Shown one piece after another: positions 51,690-60,935 of a DNA stretch of 64,000 nucleotides; the stretch's first letter is position 1; every line of letters starts with the position of its first letter. Source of the stretch: Acidovorax_G lacteus (GTDB lineage Bacteria; Pseudomonadota; Gammaproteobacteria; Burkholderiales; Burkholderiaceae_C); NCBI RefSeq assembly GCF_039540375.1, contig NZ_BAABEX010000004.1, positions 62,001-126,000 of the forward strand, written 5' to 3'. The notes under the pieces were generated by a model. The model saw nothing but the letters and a program-made list of their open reading frames with translations, searched no databases and had not been told where the DNA came from. Both the position numbers and the translations under genes were made by a program.

Positions 51690-52568
51690 ATGCAGATCCG
51701 CTTTACCAAGATGCAGGGTGCCGGCAACGATTTCGTCGTGCTCGACGAAACCGCGGGCCGCCTGGGCCTGACGCCCGCGCACTACCGCTTTTTGGCCGAC
51801 CGCCACTTCGGCGTGGGCGCCGACCAGATCCTCACCGTGCGCCCCTCGCCTGCCGAGGGCATCGACTTTGAATACGTGATCCACAACGCCGACGGTGGCG
51901 AGGTGGAGCAGTGCGGCAATGGCGCGCGCTGCTTTGCGCGCTTTGTGCGCGACCGGGGCCTGACGACCAAGGACCGCATCCGCGTGCTCACGCGCGGCGG
52001 CGTGATCGAGCCCCAACTCACCCCCGACGGCCGCGTGACGGTGGACATGGGCCGCCCGCGCTTCGCGCCTGAGCAGGTGCCGTTCGACGCGCAAGGCCTG
52101 CAGCCCGAGCTGCAAGGTCGGGCACAAAAATGGCCGCTCGTGCTTGCCAGCGATGGAAAGTCTGCTACGGTTTTCGTAGTGGTCGTGTCTATGGGCAACC
52201 CGCACGCCGTGCAGCTGGTGGACGATGTGGACACTGCCCCCGTGGCCTGGGCTGGCCCGCTGGTAGAAGGCCATGCGCGCTTTCCGCAACGGGTCAACGC
52301 TGGCTTCTTGCAGATCGTGGACCGCCAGCATGTGCGCCTGCGCGTGTTCGAGCGCGGCTCGGGCGAGACCCTGGCCTGCGGCTCGGGCGCGTGCGCGGCC
52401 GTGGTGGCGGGCCTGCAGCTCGGCCTGCTCGACGGCCCGGTCGAGGTCGAAACGCGCGGCGGCCTGCTGCGCATCGACTGGGCGGGCGGCGCGGACGATG
52501 CCGTCTTCATGACCGGCCCGGCCACCACGGTGTTCGACGGCCAGATCCAACTTCCCGACGCAGCATGA
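51690..52568 (+). CDS. dapF: Diaminopimelate epimerase
   Basis: Lysine and peptidoglycan precursor enzyme (292 aa) that interconverts LL- and meso-diaminopimelate. Active-site Cys pair: C75 in QCGNGARC and the second in ACGSGACA near residue 230. SMGNPHAVQLVDD marks the middle. The stretch just before it (about residues 147-166; QKWPLVLASDGKSATVF) is encoded by DNA similar to the interspersed repeat; homologues have a WPL-containing loop here too, so the extent of insertion is small. The next gene overlaps the stop by 4 nt. Confidence 0.95.
   Translation: MQIRFTKMQGAGNDFVVLDETAGRLGLTPAHYRFLADRHFGVGADQILTVRPSPAEGIDFEYVIHNADGGEVEQCGNGARCFARFVRDRGLTTKDRIRVLTRGGVIEPQLTPDGRVTVDMGRPRFAPEQVPFDAQGLQPELQGRAQKWPLVLASDGKSATVFVVVVSMGNPHAVQLVDDVDTAPVAWAGPLVEGHARFPQRVNAGFLQIVDRQHVRLRVFERGSGETLACGSGACAAVVAGLQLGLLDGPVEVETRGGLLRIDWAGGADDAVFMTGPATTVFDGQIQLPDAA
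52127..52182. repeat. Possible repeat-derived segment within dapF
   Basis: AAAATGGCCGCTCGTGCTTG then CCAGC...GTCTGCTACGGTTTTCGTAG parallels the intergenic copy at 17707 (AAAATGGCTGCTTGTGCTTG, CCAA..., AGCTACTTTTTTGATAG). Because DapF homologues also encode Trp-Pro-Leu here, chance likeness cannot be excluded. Confidence 0.35.
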
Positions 52569-53254
52569 CCCCTCCGATTTCCCCGATCACCGAAGACGAC
52601 ATCGCCCAGTTCCTGATCCACACGCCGGGCTTCTTCGAGCGCCATGCCGAGGTGCTGGCCAGTGTGCAGATTGCCAGCCCGCACGGCCACCGCGCCGTGA
52701 GCCTGCAGGAGCGCCAGGCCGAGATGCTGCGCGAAAAAATCAAGGGCCTGGAGCAGCGCATCATGGACATGGTGCGCCACAGCAACGAGAACGTGGCCAT
52801 CGCCCAGAAGGTGCACCAGTGGACGGGTGAGCTGCTGTGCGTGGGCGAACCGGCCGACCTGCCCGAAGCCGTGGTACAGGGCATTCAGCGCCTGTTCGAC
52901 GTGCCGCAGGCCGCGCTGCGCCTGTGGGACGTGGCCCCGGCCTTTGCTGCGGCCCCCTATGCCCAGGGCGCGAGCGAAGACTCGCGGGCGTTTGCCACGT
53001 CGCTGACCATGCCCTTCTGCGGCCCCAACCTGGGCTTCGAGCCCGCCGGCTGGCTCGTGGCGCCCGATGGCGTGGCCGCGCAGTCGCTGGCGCTGCTGCC
53101 GCTGCGCGAAGGCGCGATGGACAGCGCCACCCCGGCGTTTGGCCTGCTGGTGCTGGGCTCGCCTGACCCGCAGCGCTTTGACGCCACCATGGGCACCGAA
53201 TTCCTGACCCGCATGGCCGAACTGGCCAGCGCTGCGCTGCTGCGCCTGCGCTGA
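52565..53254 (+). CDS. DUF484 family protein
   Basis: 229 aa. Starts ATGA-overlapping dapF. N-terminal helical part (1-85; HTPGFFERHAEVLASVQI, QERQAEMLREKIKGLEQRI) is a predicted coiled coil, followed by a GAF-like domain ending LTRMAELASAALLRLR. DUF484 genes lie between dapF and xerC in many proteobacteria, as here. Function is unproven. Confidence 0.88.
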   Translation: MTPPISPITEDDIAQFLIHTPGFFERHAEVLASVQIASPHGHRAVSLQERQAEMLREKIKGLEQRIMDMVRHSNENVAIAQKVHQWTGELLCVGEPADLPEAVVQGIQRLFDVPQAALRLWDVAPAFAAAPYAQGASEDSRAFATSLTMPFCGPNLGFEPAGWLVAPDGVAAQSLALLPLREGAMDSATPAFGLLVLGSPDPQRFDATMGTEFLTRMAELASAALLRLR

Positions 53255-53282
53255 GCCCTCACGGCACGGGCAGCGCAGCGCC

Positions 53283-54362
53283 ATGGCACCCCAGGCGTCG
53301 CCAGGAGCCCGCCCCGCCGCAGCGGGGGCTGACGCCCCGGCGGCACCGGGTGTGCTGCCCGCGCTGGGCGCACCGGGTGGGGATGCGGCGTTGCAGCCGC
53401 CATCCGCGGCCCCGGCGCTCGATCCGCTGGTGCTGCGCTACCTGGACTACGTGCGCTTTGAAAAACGCCTGGCCGAGCGCACCCTGACGCTTTACCGGCT
53501 GGACCTGGAGCGCCTCAGCGCCCGCGCGGCCGAGGTGGGCCTGCCACTGTTGCAACTGCAACCTGCCCACATCCGCCGCTTTGTGGCGCAGATGCACGGT
53601 GCCGGGCGCAGCGGGCGCGGCATTGCGCTCATCCTCTCGGGCTGGCGCGGTTTTTTCACCTGGGCCACGCGGCAGTCGCTGACCGACCACAACCCGGTAC
53701 AAGGCATCCGCGCGCCCAAGGCCCCCAAACCCCTGCCCAAGGCCCTGCCGGTGGACGACGCCGTGCGCCTGGCCGAGCACGACAACGCCGGGGCCGACCC
53801 CTGGCTCGAAGCCCGCGACGCAGCTTTGGTAGAGCTGCTCTACGGCTGCGGCCTGCGCGTGGGCGAACTGGTGGGCCTGGACGTGGCCCCGGGCGTGGAA
53901 GCCGACCGCGCGGGCCGCGGCTGGGTGGACCTGGAGGCCGCCGAGGCCCATGTGATCGGCAAGGGCCGCAAGCGCCGCAGCGTGCCTGTCGGCGGTGCGG
54001 CGCTGGCGGCGCTGCGGCGCTGGTTGGCGTTGCGCGAAGGCCCCTTCGGCGCGCGGTCGGCGGCCCTCTCGCCCGCGCTGTTCATCGGCCAGCGCGGGGC
54101 GCGGCTCACGGCGCAGTCGGTGTGGCTGCGGCTGCGCCAGCGCAGCCTGCAGGCGGGGCTGACCACGCCCGTGCACCCGCACATGCTGCGCCATTCGTTT
54201 GCCAGCCACCTGCTGCAGTCCAGCGGCGATTTGCGCGCGGTGCAAGAGCTGCTGGGCCACGCCAACATCACGACCACGCAGGTGTATACGCGGCTGGACT
54301 TTCAGCACCTCGCCGCGGTGTACGACACCGCGCACCCGCGGGCGCGCAAGAAGTCGCCCTGA
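53283..54362 (+). CDS. xerC: Tyrosine recombinase XerC
   Basis: 359 aa. Resolves chromosome dimers at dif together with XerD. N-terminal SAM-like core-binding domain (about 55-150), catalytic domain with Arg in GCGLRVGELVGLD, Lys in IGKGRKRRSVP, HxxR in HPHMLRHSFASHL, His in LLGHANI and nucleophile Tyr in TQVYTRLD. The first 45 residues are Pro/Ala-rich and not part of the domain; an internal start is possible. Placement after dapF and DUF484 is classical for xerC. Confidence 0.93.
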   Translation: MAPQASPGARPAAAGADAPAAPGVLPALGAPGGDAALQPPSAAPALDPLVLRYLDYVRFEKRLAERTLTLYRLDLERLSARAAEVGLPLLQLQPAHIRRFVAQMHGAGRSGRGIALILSGWRGFFTWATRQSLTDHNPVQGIRAPKAPKPLPKALPVDDAVRLAEHDNAGADPWLEARDAALVELLYGCGLRVGELVGLDVAPGVEADRAGRGWVDLEAAEAHVIGKGRKRRSVPVGGAALAALRRWLALREGPFGARSAALSPALFIGQRGARLTAQSVWLRLRQRSLQAGLTTPVHPHMLRHSFASHLLQSSGDLRAVQELLGHANITTTQVYTRLDFQHLAAVYDTAHPRARKKSP

Positions 54363-54394
54363 GCGCAGTCCAACGCCAATGGCCGCTGCAGGGC

Positions 54395-54964
54395 CTAGCG
54401 CGGCGCCATGCGTTCCTGGTCGGCCAGCAGTCGGCGCAGGCGCGACTGCTCGTAGTCCAGCCAGCGCAGGCGGTCGCGGATCTCGCGCCGTTCGCGCTCG
54501 GGCGTCTCCTTGTCCTGCAGGCGGCGCTCCAGGCGGCGGATCTCGCTGTCGTGATTGCGCAGGCTCTGCTCGGTGCGGTGCACTTCGAGGCCGTTGCGCA
54601 GCGCCTGCTCGAACGGCCATTCGCCCATCTGTCCTCGGCAGGCGCCCGACTTGTACGAGCGCCCTTGCGTGCCCTCGCGCCAGCCGCTGTAGGGTGTGCA
54701 GAAGTCGCGGATGCCCGCGTTCCAGCCGGCCTGGTAGCGCGCGCCGTCGGGGCGCACGCCCACTTCGGCGCAGTCTTTGGCGTAGTCGCCCAGCTTGTCC
54801 TGCGGGCGTTCACCCTCGCGTCCGTCCTGAAGGCCGACCTGGTACCAGTCGGCCACCTTGCATTGTTCGGGCGTCATGCTGGCGCATCCCAGCAGTGCGA
54901 GGGAGGTGGTGCCTGCCAGCAGGGCCAGGCCGGTTCGTCGGTGGAAGGATGGTAATCGGCTCAT
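54395..54964 (-). CDS. DUF2799 lipoprotein
   Basis: 189 aa. N-terminal signal with lipobox (LALLGC) and mature start ASMTPEQCKVADW, followed by DUF2799 pattern GLQDGREG, AGWNAGIRDFCTPYSGW and GLEVHRTEQSLRNH, then a charged coiled-coil tail (about 115-185). Probably anchored in the outer membrane. Another ATG lies 16 codons upstream; 54964 gives a better signal. Function unknown. Convergent with xerC. Confidence 0.82.
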   Translation of the reverse strand: MSRLPSFHRRTGLALLAGTTSLALLGCASMTPEQCKVADWYQVGLQDGREGERPQDKLGDYAKDCAEVGVRPDGARYQAGWNAGIRDFCTPYSGWREGTQGRSYKSGACRGQMGEWPFEQALRNGLEVHRTEQSLRNHDSEIRRLERRLQDKETPERERREIRDRLRWLDYEQSRLRRLLADQERMAPR

Positions 54965-55025
54965 GCCCGGCATGTTACGCATGCCCGGGGCGGTGTTGGG
55001 CCTGCCGGGCATGCGCGGCCCCGCC

Positions 55026-56696
55026 TCAAAAGGCTGGGGCCTGCAGCGCTTTCCAGCCCGGGCCTACCGCATGGCGCTGGGAGGCCTGGGGCAGCGCGGT
55101 GTGCGCCCCGCTGGGCAGGGCTGCATCCTGCAGCGCCAAAGCTTGCGGCGGGAGCTTGAAGCTCTCGACGGTGGCCAGCAGTTCGCGCGCCTGCGCGCTC
55201 AGGCTGCCTGCGGCGGCGGCCATTTCCTCGACCAATGCAGCATTTTGCTGCGTGGTCTGGTCGAGCTCCGTCACCGCTTCGTTGATCTGGTCCACACCCT
55301 GGCTCTGCTCCCCGTTGGCAGAACTGATCTCGCGCATGATTGCGTTGACCTTGCCGATCGCCTGCACCACCTGTTCCATGGTGTGACCCGCCTGGTCCAC
55401 CAGGCTGCTGCCTTCTTCCACCCGCTCCACGCTGGCGGTGATCAGGCTCTTGATCTCCTTGGCCGCCTCGGCGCTGCGCTGGGCCAGACTGCGCACCTCG
55501 CTGGCCACCACGGCAAAGCCGCGGCCCTGCTCCCCAGCCCGCGCGGCTTCCACCGCGGCGTTGAGCGCCAGGATGTTGGTCTGGAAGGCAATGCCGTCGA
55601 TCACGCCGATGATGTCGGCAATGCGGGCGCTGCGCTGGTGAATGTCCTTCATGGTGGCCACCACCTGGGTGACCACGCTGCCGCCCTGGTCGGCCACCTG
55701 GAAGGCATCTTGCGCAAGCTGATTGGCGGTGCGGGCGTTGTCGGCGTTCATGCGCACGCTGGAGTTGAGCTGCTCCATGGAGGCCGCCGTCTGCTCCAGC
55801 GCGCTGGCCTGGCTCTCGGTGCGGGCCGACAGATCGGTGTTGCCCTCGGCAATCTGGGCCGAAGCGGCCGAGACGCTGGCGGCGCTGCCATGCACGGTGG
55901 AGACCATCTCCACCAGCGACTGCTGCATGCGCTTGAGCTGGGCCATGACGCTGGTCTCGTCGCCCGGGCGCAGCTCGATGGCCACTGTCAGATCGCCATG
56001 CGCAACGCTCTGCGCCAGGGTGGCGGCGGTGGCGGGCTCGGTGCCCAGCTGGCGCACGATGCTGCGCGCCACCCGATAGCCCAGGCCTGCCGACAGGATC
56101 AGCGCGAGCGTGATGCCAGCGCCGATGGTCATCCACATCTGCCGGTACTCGTCCACTGCGCCGGTGTATTCGCTGTGGGCCGTGTCCAGCTGGACCTGCA
56201 CCAGTCCGCCCAGGGCGTCCTGCAGCGGGTCCAGGGCCGGGTACATCGCCTGGGCCGTGAACTCTGCCAGGGCCCCCTTGTCGCCGGAACGCAGCAGCGT
56301 CTCGAGTGCAGCCACAGCGGCATCGGCACGCATGCGTGACTGCTCAAACTGGGCAATAAGCTGCTTTTCCGCCGGGACCAGCTCGGTGGCGATGTAGGCG
56401 GCCCATTGCTGTTCAATGTCGCGCCGTGCATTGGCGAGCGCCTGGAGACCTTGCTGCGGCGTCAGCGCGCCGTCCCGGACCTTGTGGGCGGTGTCCACAA
56501 TGTAGACCGCGTACGCGTCGGACACGGTCTTGATCTGTTTGAGTGGCACCACCCGGTCTTTGTACACCCGGTCCAGCGCCAGGCTGGCATCTCGCATGCC
56601 CGACAGGCCTGCCATTCCGATCAGCACCATCAGTGCGCACAGTGAGGCTGACAGCAAGGCCAACCGTACAGCGATTCTCATTTGCTCTAAACGCAT
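55026..56696 (-). CDS. Methyl-accepting chemotaxis protein (third in the receptor row)
   Basis: 556-aa chemoreceptor. First helix about 10-30, four-helix-bundle periplasmic sensor (31-188), second helix about 190-210, HAMP (212-265), then the signalling domain with tip AFQTNILALNAAVEAARAGE near residue 395. The C-terminus lacks a CheR/CheB tether motif. It is the most downstream gene of cheW-mcp-mcp-mcp. The start at 56696 aligns with the neighbouring receptors; MRIAVRL at 56681 is possible. Ligand unknown. Confidence 0.9.
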   Translation of the reverse strand: MRLEQMRIAVRLALLSASLCALMVLIGMAGLSGMRDASLALDRVYKDRVVPLKQIKTVSDAYAVYIVDTAHKVRDGALTPQQGLQALANARRDIEQQWAAYIATELVPAEKQLIAQFEQSRMRADAAVAALETLLRSGDKGALAEFTAQAMYPALDPLQDALGGLVQVQLDTAHSEYTGAVDEYRQMWMTIGAGITLALILSAGLGYRVARSIVRQLGTEPATAATLAQSVAHGDLTVAIELRPGDETSVMAQLKRMQQSLVEMVSTVHGSAASVSAASAQIAEGNTDLSARTESQASALEQTAASMEQLNSSVRMNADNARTANQLAQDAFQVADQGGSVVTQVVATMKDIHQRSARIADIIGVIDGIAFQTNILALNAAVEAARAGEQGRGFAVVASEVRSLAQRSAEAAKEIKSLITASVERVEEGSSLVDQAGHTMEQVVQAIGKVNAIMREISSANGEQSQGVDQINEAVTELDQTTQQNAALVEEMAAAAGSLSAQARELLATVESFKLPPQALALQDAALPSGAHTALPQASQRHAVGPGWKALQAPAF

Positions 56697-56905
56697 TGCT
56701 TGACTCCAGTACGTTGCGAGAGTGGGTCGAGATCCATCGCTCAAGCCTGCGCATGCCGTGCAGGCCGCGTGCCCGTGTTGTCGCGTGAGTACTGCGAGGC
56801 GTCAACTGCTTTTTGGCAGACATGGGTCAAGACCGTGCTCGGGGTGTGGGGGATCCGCGTGCAGGCCAATCTCCGGCCCGGCCGGCTGTGCCGGGCTGGA
56901 TCTGA

Positions 56906-58498
56906 TCAGCCGGTGGCAGGCAGCAGAGCGGCCTGTGCCGGGCCAGCGCCATGCGGCAGCTTGAATCGGGCTGTGGTACCGACCAAGGTGCGTGCCTGCT
57001 GGTTCAGGGACGCCGCTGCGGCCGCCATCTCCTCGACCAGGGCCGCGTTTTGTTGCGTCACCTGGTCGATCTGCGTGACGGCCAGATTCACTTGGTCGAC
57101 CCCCTGGCTTTGCTCTGAGCTGGCGCCACTGATTTCCGCCACGATGGAAGACACCCGCTCGATGGCCTGGACGACCCGGTCCATCGTCTGACCGGCCTGG
57201 TCCACCAGTTCGCTGCCCTGTTCGACCCGTTCAACACTGGCGGTGATCAGGCTCTTGATCTCGCGGGCAGCCTCGGCACTGCGTTGGGCAAGGCTGCGTA
57301 CCTCCCCGGCCACCACCGCAAATCCACGGCCCTGTTCACCAGCCCGTGCTGCTTCCACGGCGGCATTGAGCGCCAGGATGTTGGTCTGGAATGCAATGCC
57401 GTCGATCACGCCGATGATGTCCGCAATCCGCCCCGACTGTCCGTGGATGTCCTTCATGGTGGACACCACGCGGGTGACGACCTGACCACTTTGGCTGGCC
57501 ACGGAACAGGCGTCCTGGGCCAGCTGGTGGGCCTGGCGCGAATGCTCTGCGTTCAGGCGCACGGTCGAGTTGAGCTCCTCCATCGAGGCGGCGGTTTCTT
57601 GCAGCGCGCTGGCCTGGCTCTCGGTACGGGCCGAAAGGTCCTGATTGCCTTGGGCAATCTCCTGCGAGGCCGTGGCCACGTTTTCTGCGCCGTCCCGCAC
57701 GGCCTGGGCGAGCTGGATGAGCGAGCCCTGCATGCGTTCGAGACCTTGCAGCAACTGCGCGACCTCGTTGCTGCCGCGGGTGTCGATGCGTCGGGTCAGG
57801 TCCCCCTGCGCGATGGCCCCGGACAGTTCAACCGCGTTGCGCAACGGGTGCGTGATCGCCCGAATGGTGGCCATGCCGACCAGCGACGACAGCACCACGG
57901 CCGCCACGATGGCTGCAACCACCAGCAGCCGGGCATGGCGGTATGTGGCTTCGGAGTCCAGGTACTCCTGCTTGGCGATGTCGAGCTGCAACTGCGAGAG
58001 TGTGCTCAGCACCTCCTGCAGAGGGTCCAGTGCCGGGTACATGTCCCGGGCCGCAAAGCTTGCGAGCGCGGCGGGGTCTTGAGACTTCAGCACGGTCTCC
58101 AGCTGGTCGACCGCCTTGTCGGCCCGCACTTGCAATTGCTTGAACCGTTCGATCTGCTGGACTTCGGCTGGAACCAGTTCGGTGGCGAGGTAGGCCGTCC
58201 ACTCCTTCTGGATGGACTGGCGGGCCTGTCGCACCGATTCAAGCCCCTGTTGGGTCGAGAGCGCACCGTCGCGCACCTTGTGGGCGGTGTCCACAATGGC
58301 CACTGCGTAGGCGTCGGCCACCACCTTGAGCTGCTTGAGGGGCACCACCCGGTCCTGGTAGACCGTGTTCAGCCCTTGATTGGCGTCTCGCATGCCCAGC
58401 AGGCCCGCGGCGCCAATCACGACCATCAGCAGGCACAGTGCCACCAGCAAGAGAGTCAGCCGTGTGGCGATCTTGATGTCTTCAGAGCGAATGCGCAT
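56906..58498 (-). CDS. Methyl-accepting chemotaxis protein (second in the row)
   Basis: 530-aa chemoreceptor, paralogue of the one at 55026, with closely matching sensor domains (e.g. KVRDGALSTQQGLESV). First helix about 12-34, second about 188-210, HAMP, then a signalling domain with the same conserved tip. No C-terminal tether motif. Sequence similarity of the two sensor domains suggests recent duplication and related ligands. Confidence 0.9.
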   Translation of the reverse strand: MRIRSEDIKIATRLTLLLVALCLLMVVIGAAGLLGMRDANQGLNTVYQDRVVPLKQLKVVADAYAVAIVDTAHKVRDGALSTQQGLESVRQARQSIQKEWTAYLATELVPAEVQQIERFKQLQVRADKAVDQLETVLKSQDPAALASFAARDMYPALDPLQEVLSTLSQLQLDIAKQEYLDSEATYRHARLLVVAAIVAAVVLSSLVGMATIRAITHPLRNAVELSGAIAQGDLTRRIDTRGSNEVAQLLQGLERMQGSLIQLAQAVRDGAENVATASQEIAQGNQDLSARTESQASALQETAASMEELNSTVRLNAEHSRQAHQLAQDACSVASQSGQVVTRVVSTMKDIHGQSGRIADIIGVIDGIAFQTNILALNAAVEAARAGEQGRGFAVVAGEVRSLAQRSAEAAREIKSLITASVERVEQGSELVDQAGQTMDRVVQAIERVSSIVAEISGASSEQSQGVDQVNLAVTQIDQVTQQNAALVEEMAAAAASLNQQARTLVGTTARFKLPHGAGPAQAALLPATG

Positions 58499-58606
58499 GG
58501 TGTGGCTTTCGGAGTGTGAGGGGTGAGGGGCTTGCGCCGTGCGCCCCGGGTGTCCCGCTGCAGGACCCAGCGATGGGGCACATCGGGCCTGTGGTTCATG
58601 AGTCGG

Positions 58607-60226
58607 TCAGCCGGGCATTGGCAATGCGGGGTGCGTGGTCCGGCCATGCGGTGACGCGTGGCCGATCATCCAGCCCGGGGCTGTCGCCTCCGTCTGAAAC
58701 ACGCCGGCCGTGTGCAGCAGTTCGTGGGCTTGCTGGTTCAGGCTGGCCGCCGCTGCCGCCATTTCTTCGACCAGAGCCGCGTTCTGCTGGGTGTTGCGGT
58801 CCATGGCGGACACGGCATCGTTGACCTGGTCAAGGCCCTGACTCTGCTCGGTGCTCGCAGCGCTGATCTCGTCCACGATCTGGTTCACGCGTTCGATGGA
58901 ACGCAGCACATCGCGCATCGTCCGGCCGGCCTGGTCTGCGAGCTGGCTGCCTTGACCCACCCGCGCCACGCTGGCGGCGATCAGTTGCCGGATTTCCCGT
59001 GCGGCAGCGCTGCTGCGCTGAGCCAGGGTCCGCACTTCGCCCGCCACCACCGCAAAGCCACGGCCCTGCTCGCCTGCACGGGCGGCCTCCACGGCGGCAT
59101 TGAGCGCGAGCAGATTGGTCTGGAATGCGATGCCGTCGATGACGCCCACGATGTCCGCGATGCGTCCCGACTGGTCATGGATGTCCTGCATCGTGGCCAC
59201 CATGTCGGCCACCGCCTGTCCGCCGCCGCTCGCAACAGACGAGGCGTCGCGCGCCAGGGACGCCGCTTGGCGGGCGTTCTCGGCGTTGTGCCGAACGGTG
59301 ACGTTCAATTGCTCCATCGCGGCTGCCGTTTGCTGCAGTGCGCTGGCCTGTTCCTCCGTGCGCTCGGAGAGTTCGCGATTGCCCTGGGCGATCTGGGACG
59401 AGGCCTGGGCGACATTCTGGGCGCTGCCCTGCACCTGCCCCACCAGCGTGGCCAGTGCGCCTTGCATGTCTCGCAGGGCGGCCAGCAGCTGGGCCGTTTC
59501 GCTGCGACCGTGCACCTCAATGGGGGTGCGCAGGTCTCCCTGCGCCACGGCCTTGGCAAGCTGCACCGCGCGGCGCAGCGGGCGGGTGGTGGACCGCAGG
59601 ATGCCAACGCCGATCAATACGGCGCCGGCCAGTGCCGCAGCGGTCAGCGCCACGACCACGGTGTTCATGCGGACGATGGCGCTGGCGGCGTCCTCCTGCG
59701 CGGCGCGAGACAGTGTCTCCTGGTAGGCAATCAATTCGTCCAGGGCCGCAAAGTACGCCAGCCGGGGGGCTTCCATGGCCTCGCGCAACCACCGGGCCGC
59801 AGCGGCATGATCGCCTGCGTGCAGCAGATCAAAAAAGCGGCCCATCTCGCGGTCGTAGGTGGTGCGCGCCTCAGCGGTTCGGCTCAGCAATGCGCGTCCG
59901 CGGGTCGACTGCACCTGGGCGTCCAGGGTGTGGAGCAGCTTCGCGATTTCTTCGCGCCGTTCGGCAATACGCGACTCGTGGCGGCGCGTGGCCTGGGCAT
60001 CCCGCGAATCCAGCAGGCGGTCCAAACCCAGCTCCACCGCCAACACGTCTTCCTTGACCACATGCAGGCTCAATACTTTGGGCATCCGGTCGTCGATGAT
60101 GAGGTGAAACGACCGGTCTGCGCCATTGGCGAGCAGCAGACTGACGCTGCCCATGAGCGCAATCAGCAGCCCCATGAGGCCGAAGCCCAGGGTCAGCCGT
60201 GTGGAAATCTTCAGGTCCGACAGCAT
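58607..60226 (-). CDS. Methyl-accepting chemotaxis protein (first in the row)
   Basis: 539-aa chemoreceptor. First helix about 10-32, periplasmic sensor (33-186) of different sequence from the two paralogues downstream (HVVKEDVLAVELGLDRLLDS), second helix about 188-208, HAMP, and the standard signalling domain. No C-terminal tether motif. Start MLSDLKISTRL at 60226 is used; a longer start at 60250 would nearly touch cheW. Confidence 0.88.
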   Translation of the reverse strand: MLSDLKISTRLTLGFGLMGLLIALMGSVSLLLANGADRSFHLIIDDRMPKVLSLHVVKEDVLAVELGLDRLLDSRDAQATRRHESRIAERREEIAKLLHTLDAQVQSTRGRALLSRTAEARTTYDREMGRFFDLLHAGDHAAAARWLREAMEAPRLAYFAALDELIAYQETLSRAAQEDAASAIVRMNTVVVALTAAALAGAVLIGVGILRSTTRPLRRAVQLAKAVAQGDLRTPIEVHGRSETAQLLAALRDMQGALATLVGQVQGSAQNVAQASSQIAQGNRELSERTEEQASALQQTAAAMEQLNVTVRHNAENARQAASLARDASSVASGGGQAVADMVATMQDIHDQSGRIADIVGVIDGIAFQTNLLALNAAVEAARAGEQGRGFAVVAGEVRTLAQRSSAAAREIRQLIAASVARVGQGSQLADQAGRTMRDVLRSIERVNQIVDEISAASTEQSQGLDQVNDAVSAMDRNTQQNAALVEEMAAAAASLNQQAHELLHTAGVFQTEATAPGWMIGHASPHGRTTHPALPMPG

Positions 60227-60246
60227 GGCAATGCTCCGAGGGCGGC

Positions 60247-60777
60247 TCAATGAACGGGTACGGGTGCGGTGGCCAGGCCGGTGCTTTCCCGGCCGTAGCC
60301 CTCGCTGCGCAAAAAGCGCTCCATGTCCAGCAGCATCACCGTGCGCTCGTCCACCGACGCGAGCGCCAGCAGGTGGCTTGCGTCAAAGCCCGATTGCAAG
60401 GCTGGCACAGGGCGCAGTTGTGCGGGTGCCAGGCTCAGCACATCGCTGACCCGGTCCACCACCAGACCCACCATGCCGCGGTCCAGCCGCATGACCACCA
60501 CCACCGTGAGCGGACCGTACTCCGCGTCGTGCAAGCCCAGGCGAATGCGCAGATCGACGATGGGCACGATGGTGCCCCGCAACGACAGCACTCCCTTCAT
60601 TTCGGCCGGCGCAAGGGCGATGGACGTCGGTCGCTCGTAGGAGCGGATTTCCTGTACGGCGCGAATGTCCACGCCGTACTCCTCGCTGCCGATGGCAAAC
60701 AACAAAAAAGCATCAGGGATGGCGGCAACCGGGGCCGGTGCGCCCGTGATGGCGCTGGGGGAGAGGAGGGCATCCAT
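60247..60777 (-). CDS. cheW: Chemotaxis coupling protein CheW
   Basis: 176-aa adaptor that links receptors to CheA. Core about 22-160: FLLFAIGSEEYGVDIRAVQE, RGTIVPIVDLRIRLGL and MVGLVVDRVSDVL. The N-terminal 20 residues are flexible. The ATG at 60777 is preferred over an upstream extension through AT-rich DNA. First gene of a four-gene receptor operon without kinase genes, so it probably feeds the chromosome's main CheA. Confidence 0.92.
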   Translation of the reverse strand: MDALLSPSAITGAPAPVAAIPDAFLLFAIGSEEYGVDIRAVQEIRSYERPTSIALAPAEMKGVLSLRGTIVPIVDLRIRLGLHDAEYGPLTVVVVMRLDRGMVGLVVDRVSDVLSLAPAQLRPVPALQSGFDASHLLALASVDERTVMLLDMERFLRSEGYGRESTGLATAPVPVH

Positions 60778-60798
60778 TTCTAAATGATACAAATGAAA

Positions 60799-60825
60799 TT
60801 TTCGGCAATGATAACGAGGCCTGAA
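60799..60825 (-). promoter_or_regulatory. Possible sigma28 (FliA) promoter of the cheW-receptor operon
   Basis: On the minus strand: TTCAGGCC (60825-60818), 11-nt spacer, GCCGAAAA (60806-60799). The FliA -10 consensus is GCCGATAA; the -35 half is a weak match to TAAAGTTT. The region is AT-rich and just upstream of cheW, which supports a promoter. Position-specific confirmation is not possible by eye. Confidence 0.4.
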
Positions 60826-60922
60826 AAATATGTCACTTTTGCTACTTTTAATTTTTTCTATGGGGTCGCAGTGGTGGCGGTAAGGGCTTGATCGCGTGGG
60901 CTGCGCCTGGCGGGCCAGCCCT

Positions 60923-60928
60923 GACAAT
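60923..60928 (+). promoter_or_regulatory. -10 box for leaderless rlmI mRNA
   Basis: GACAAT with 7 nt before the ATG at 60936. An in-frame ATG overlapping the box (60927) is thereby less likely as the start. Confidence 0.45.
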
Positions 60929-60935
60929 GGCGGCC

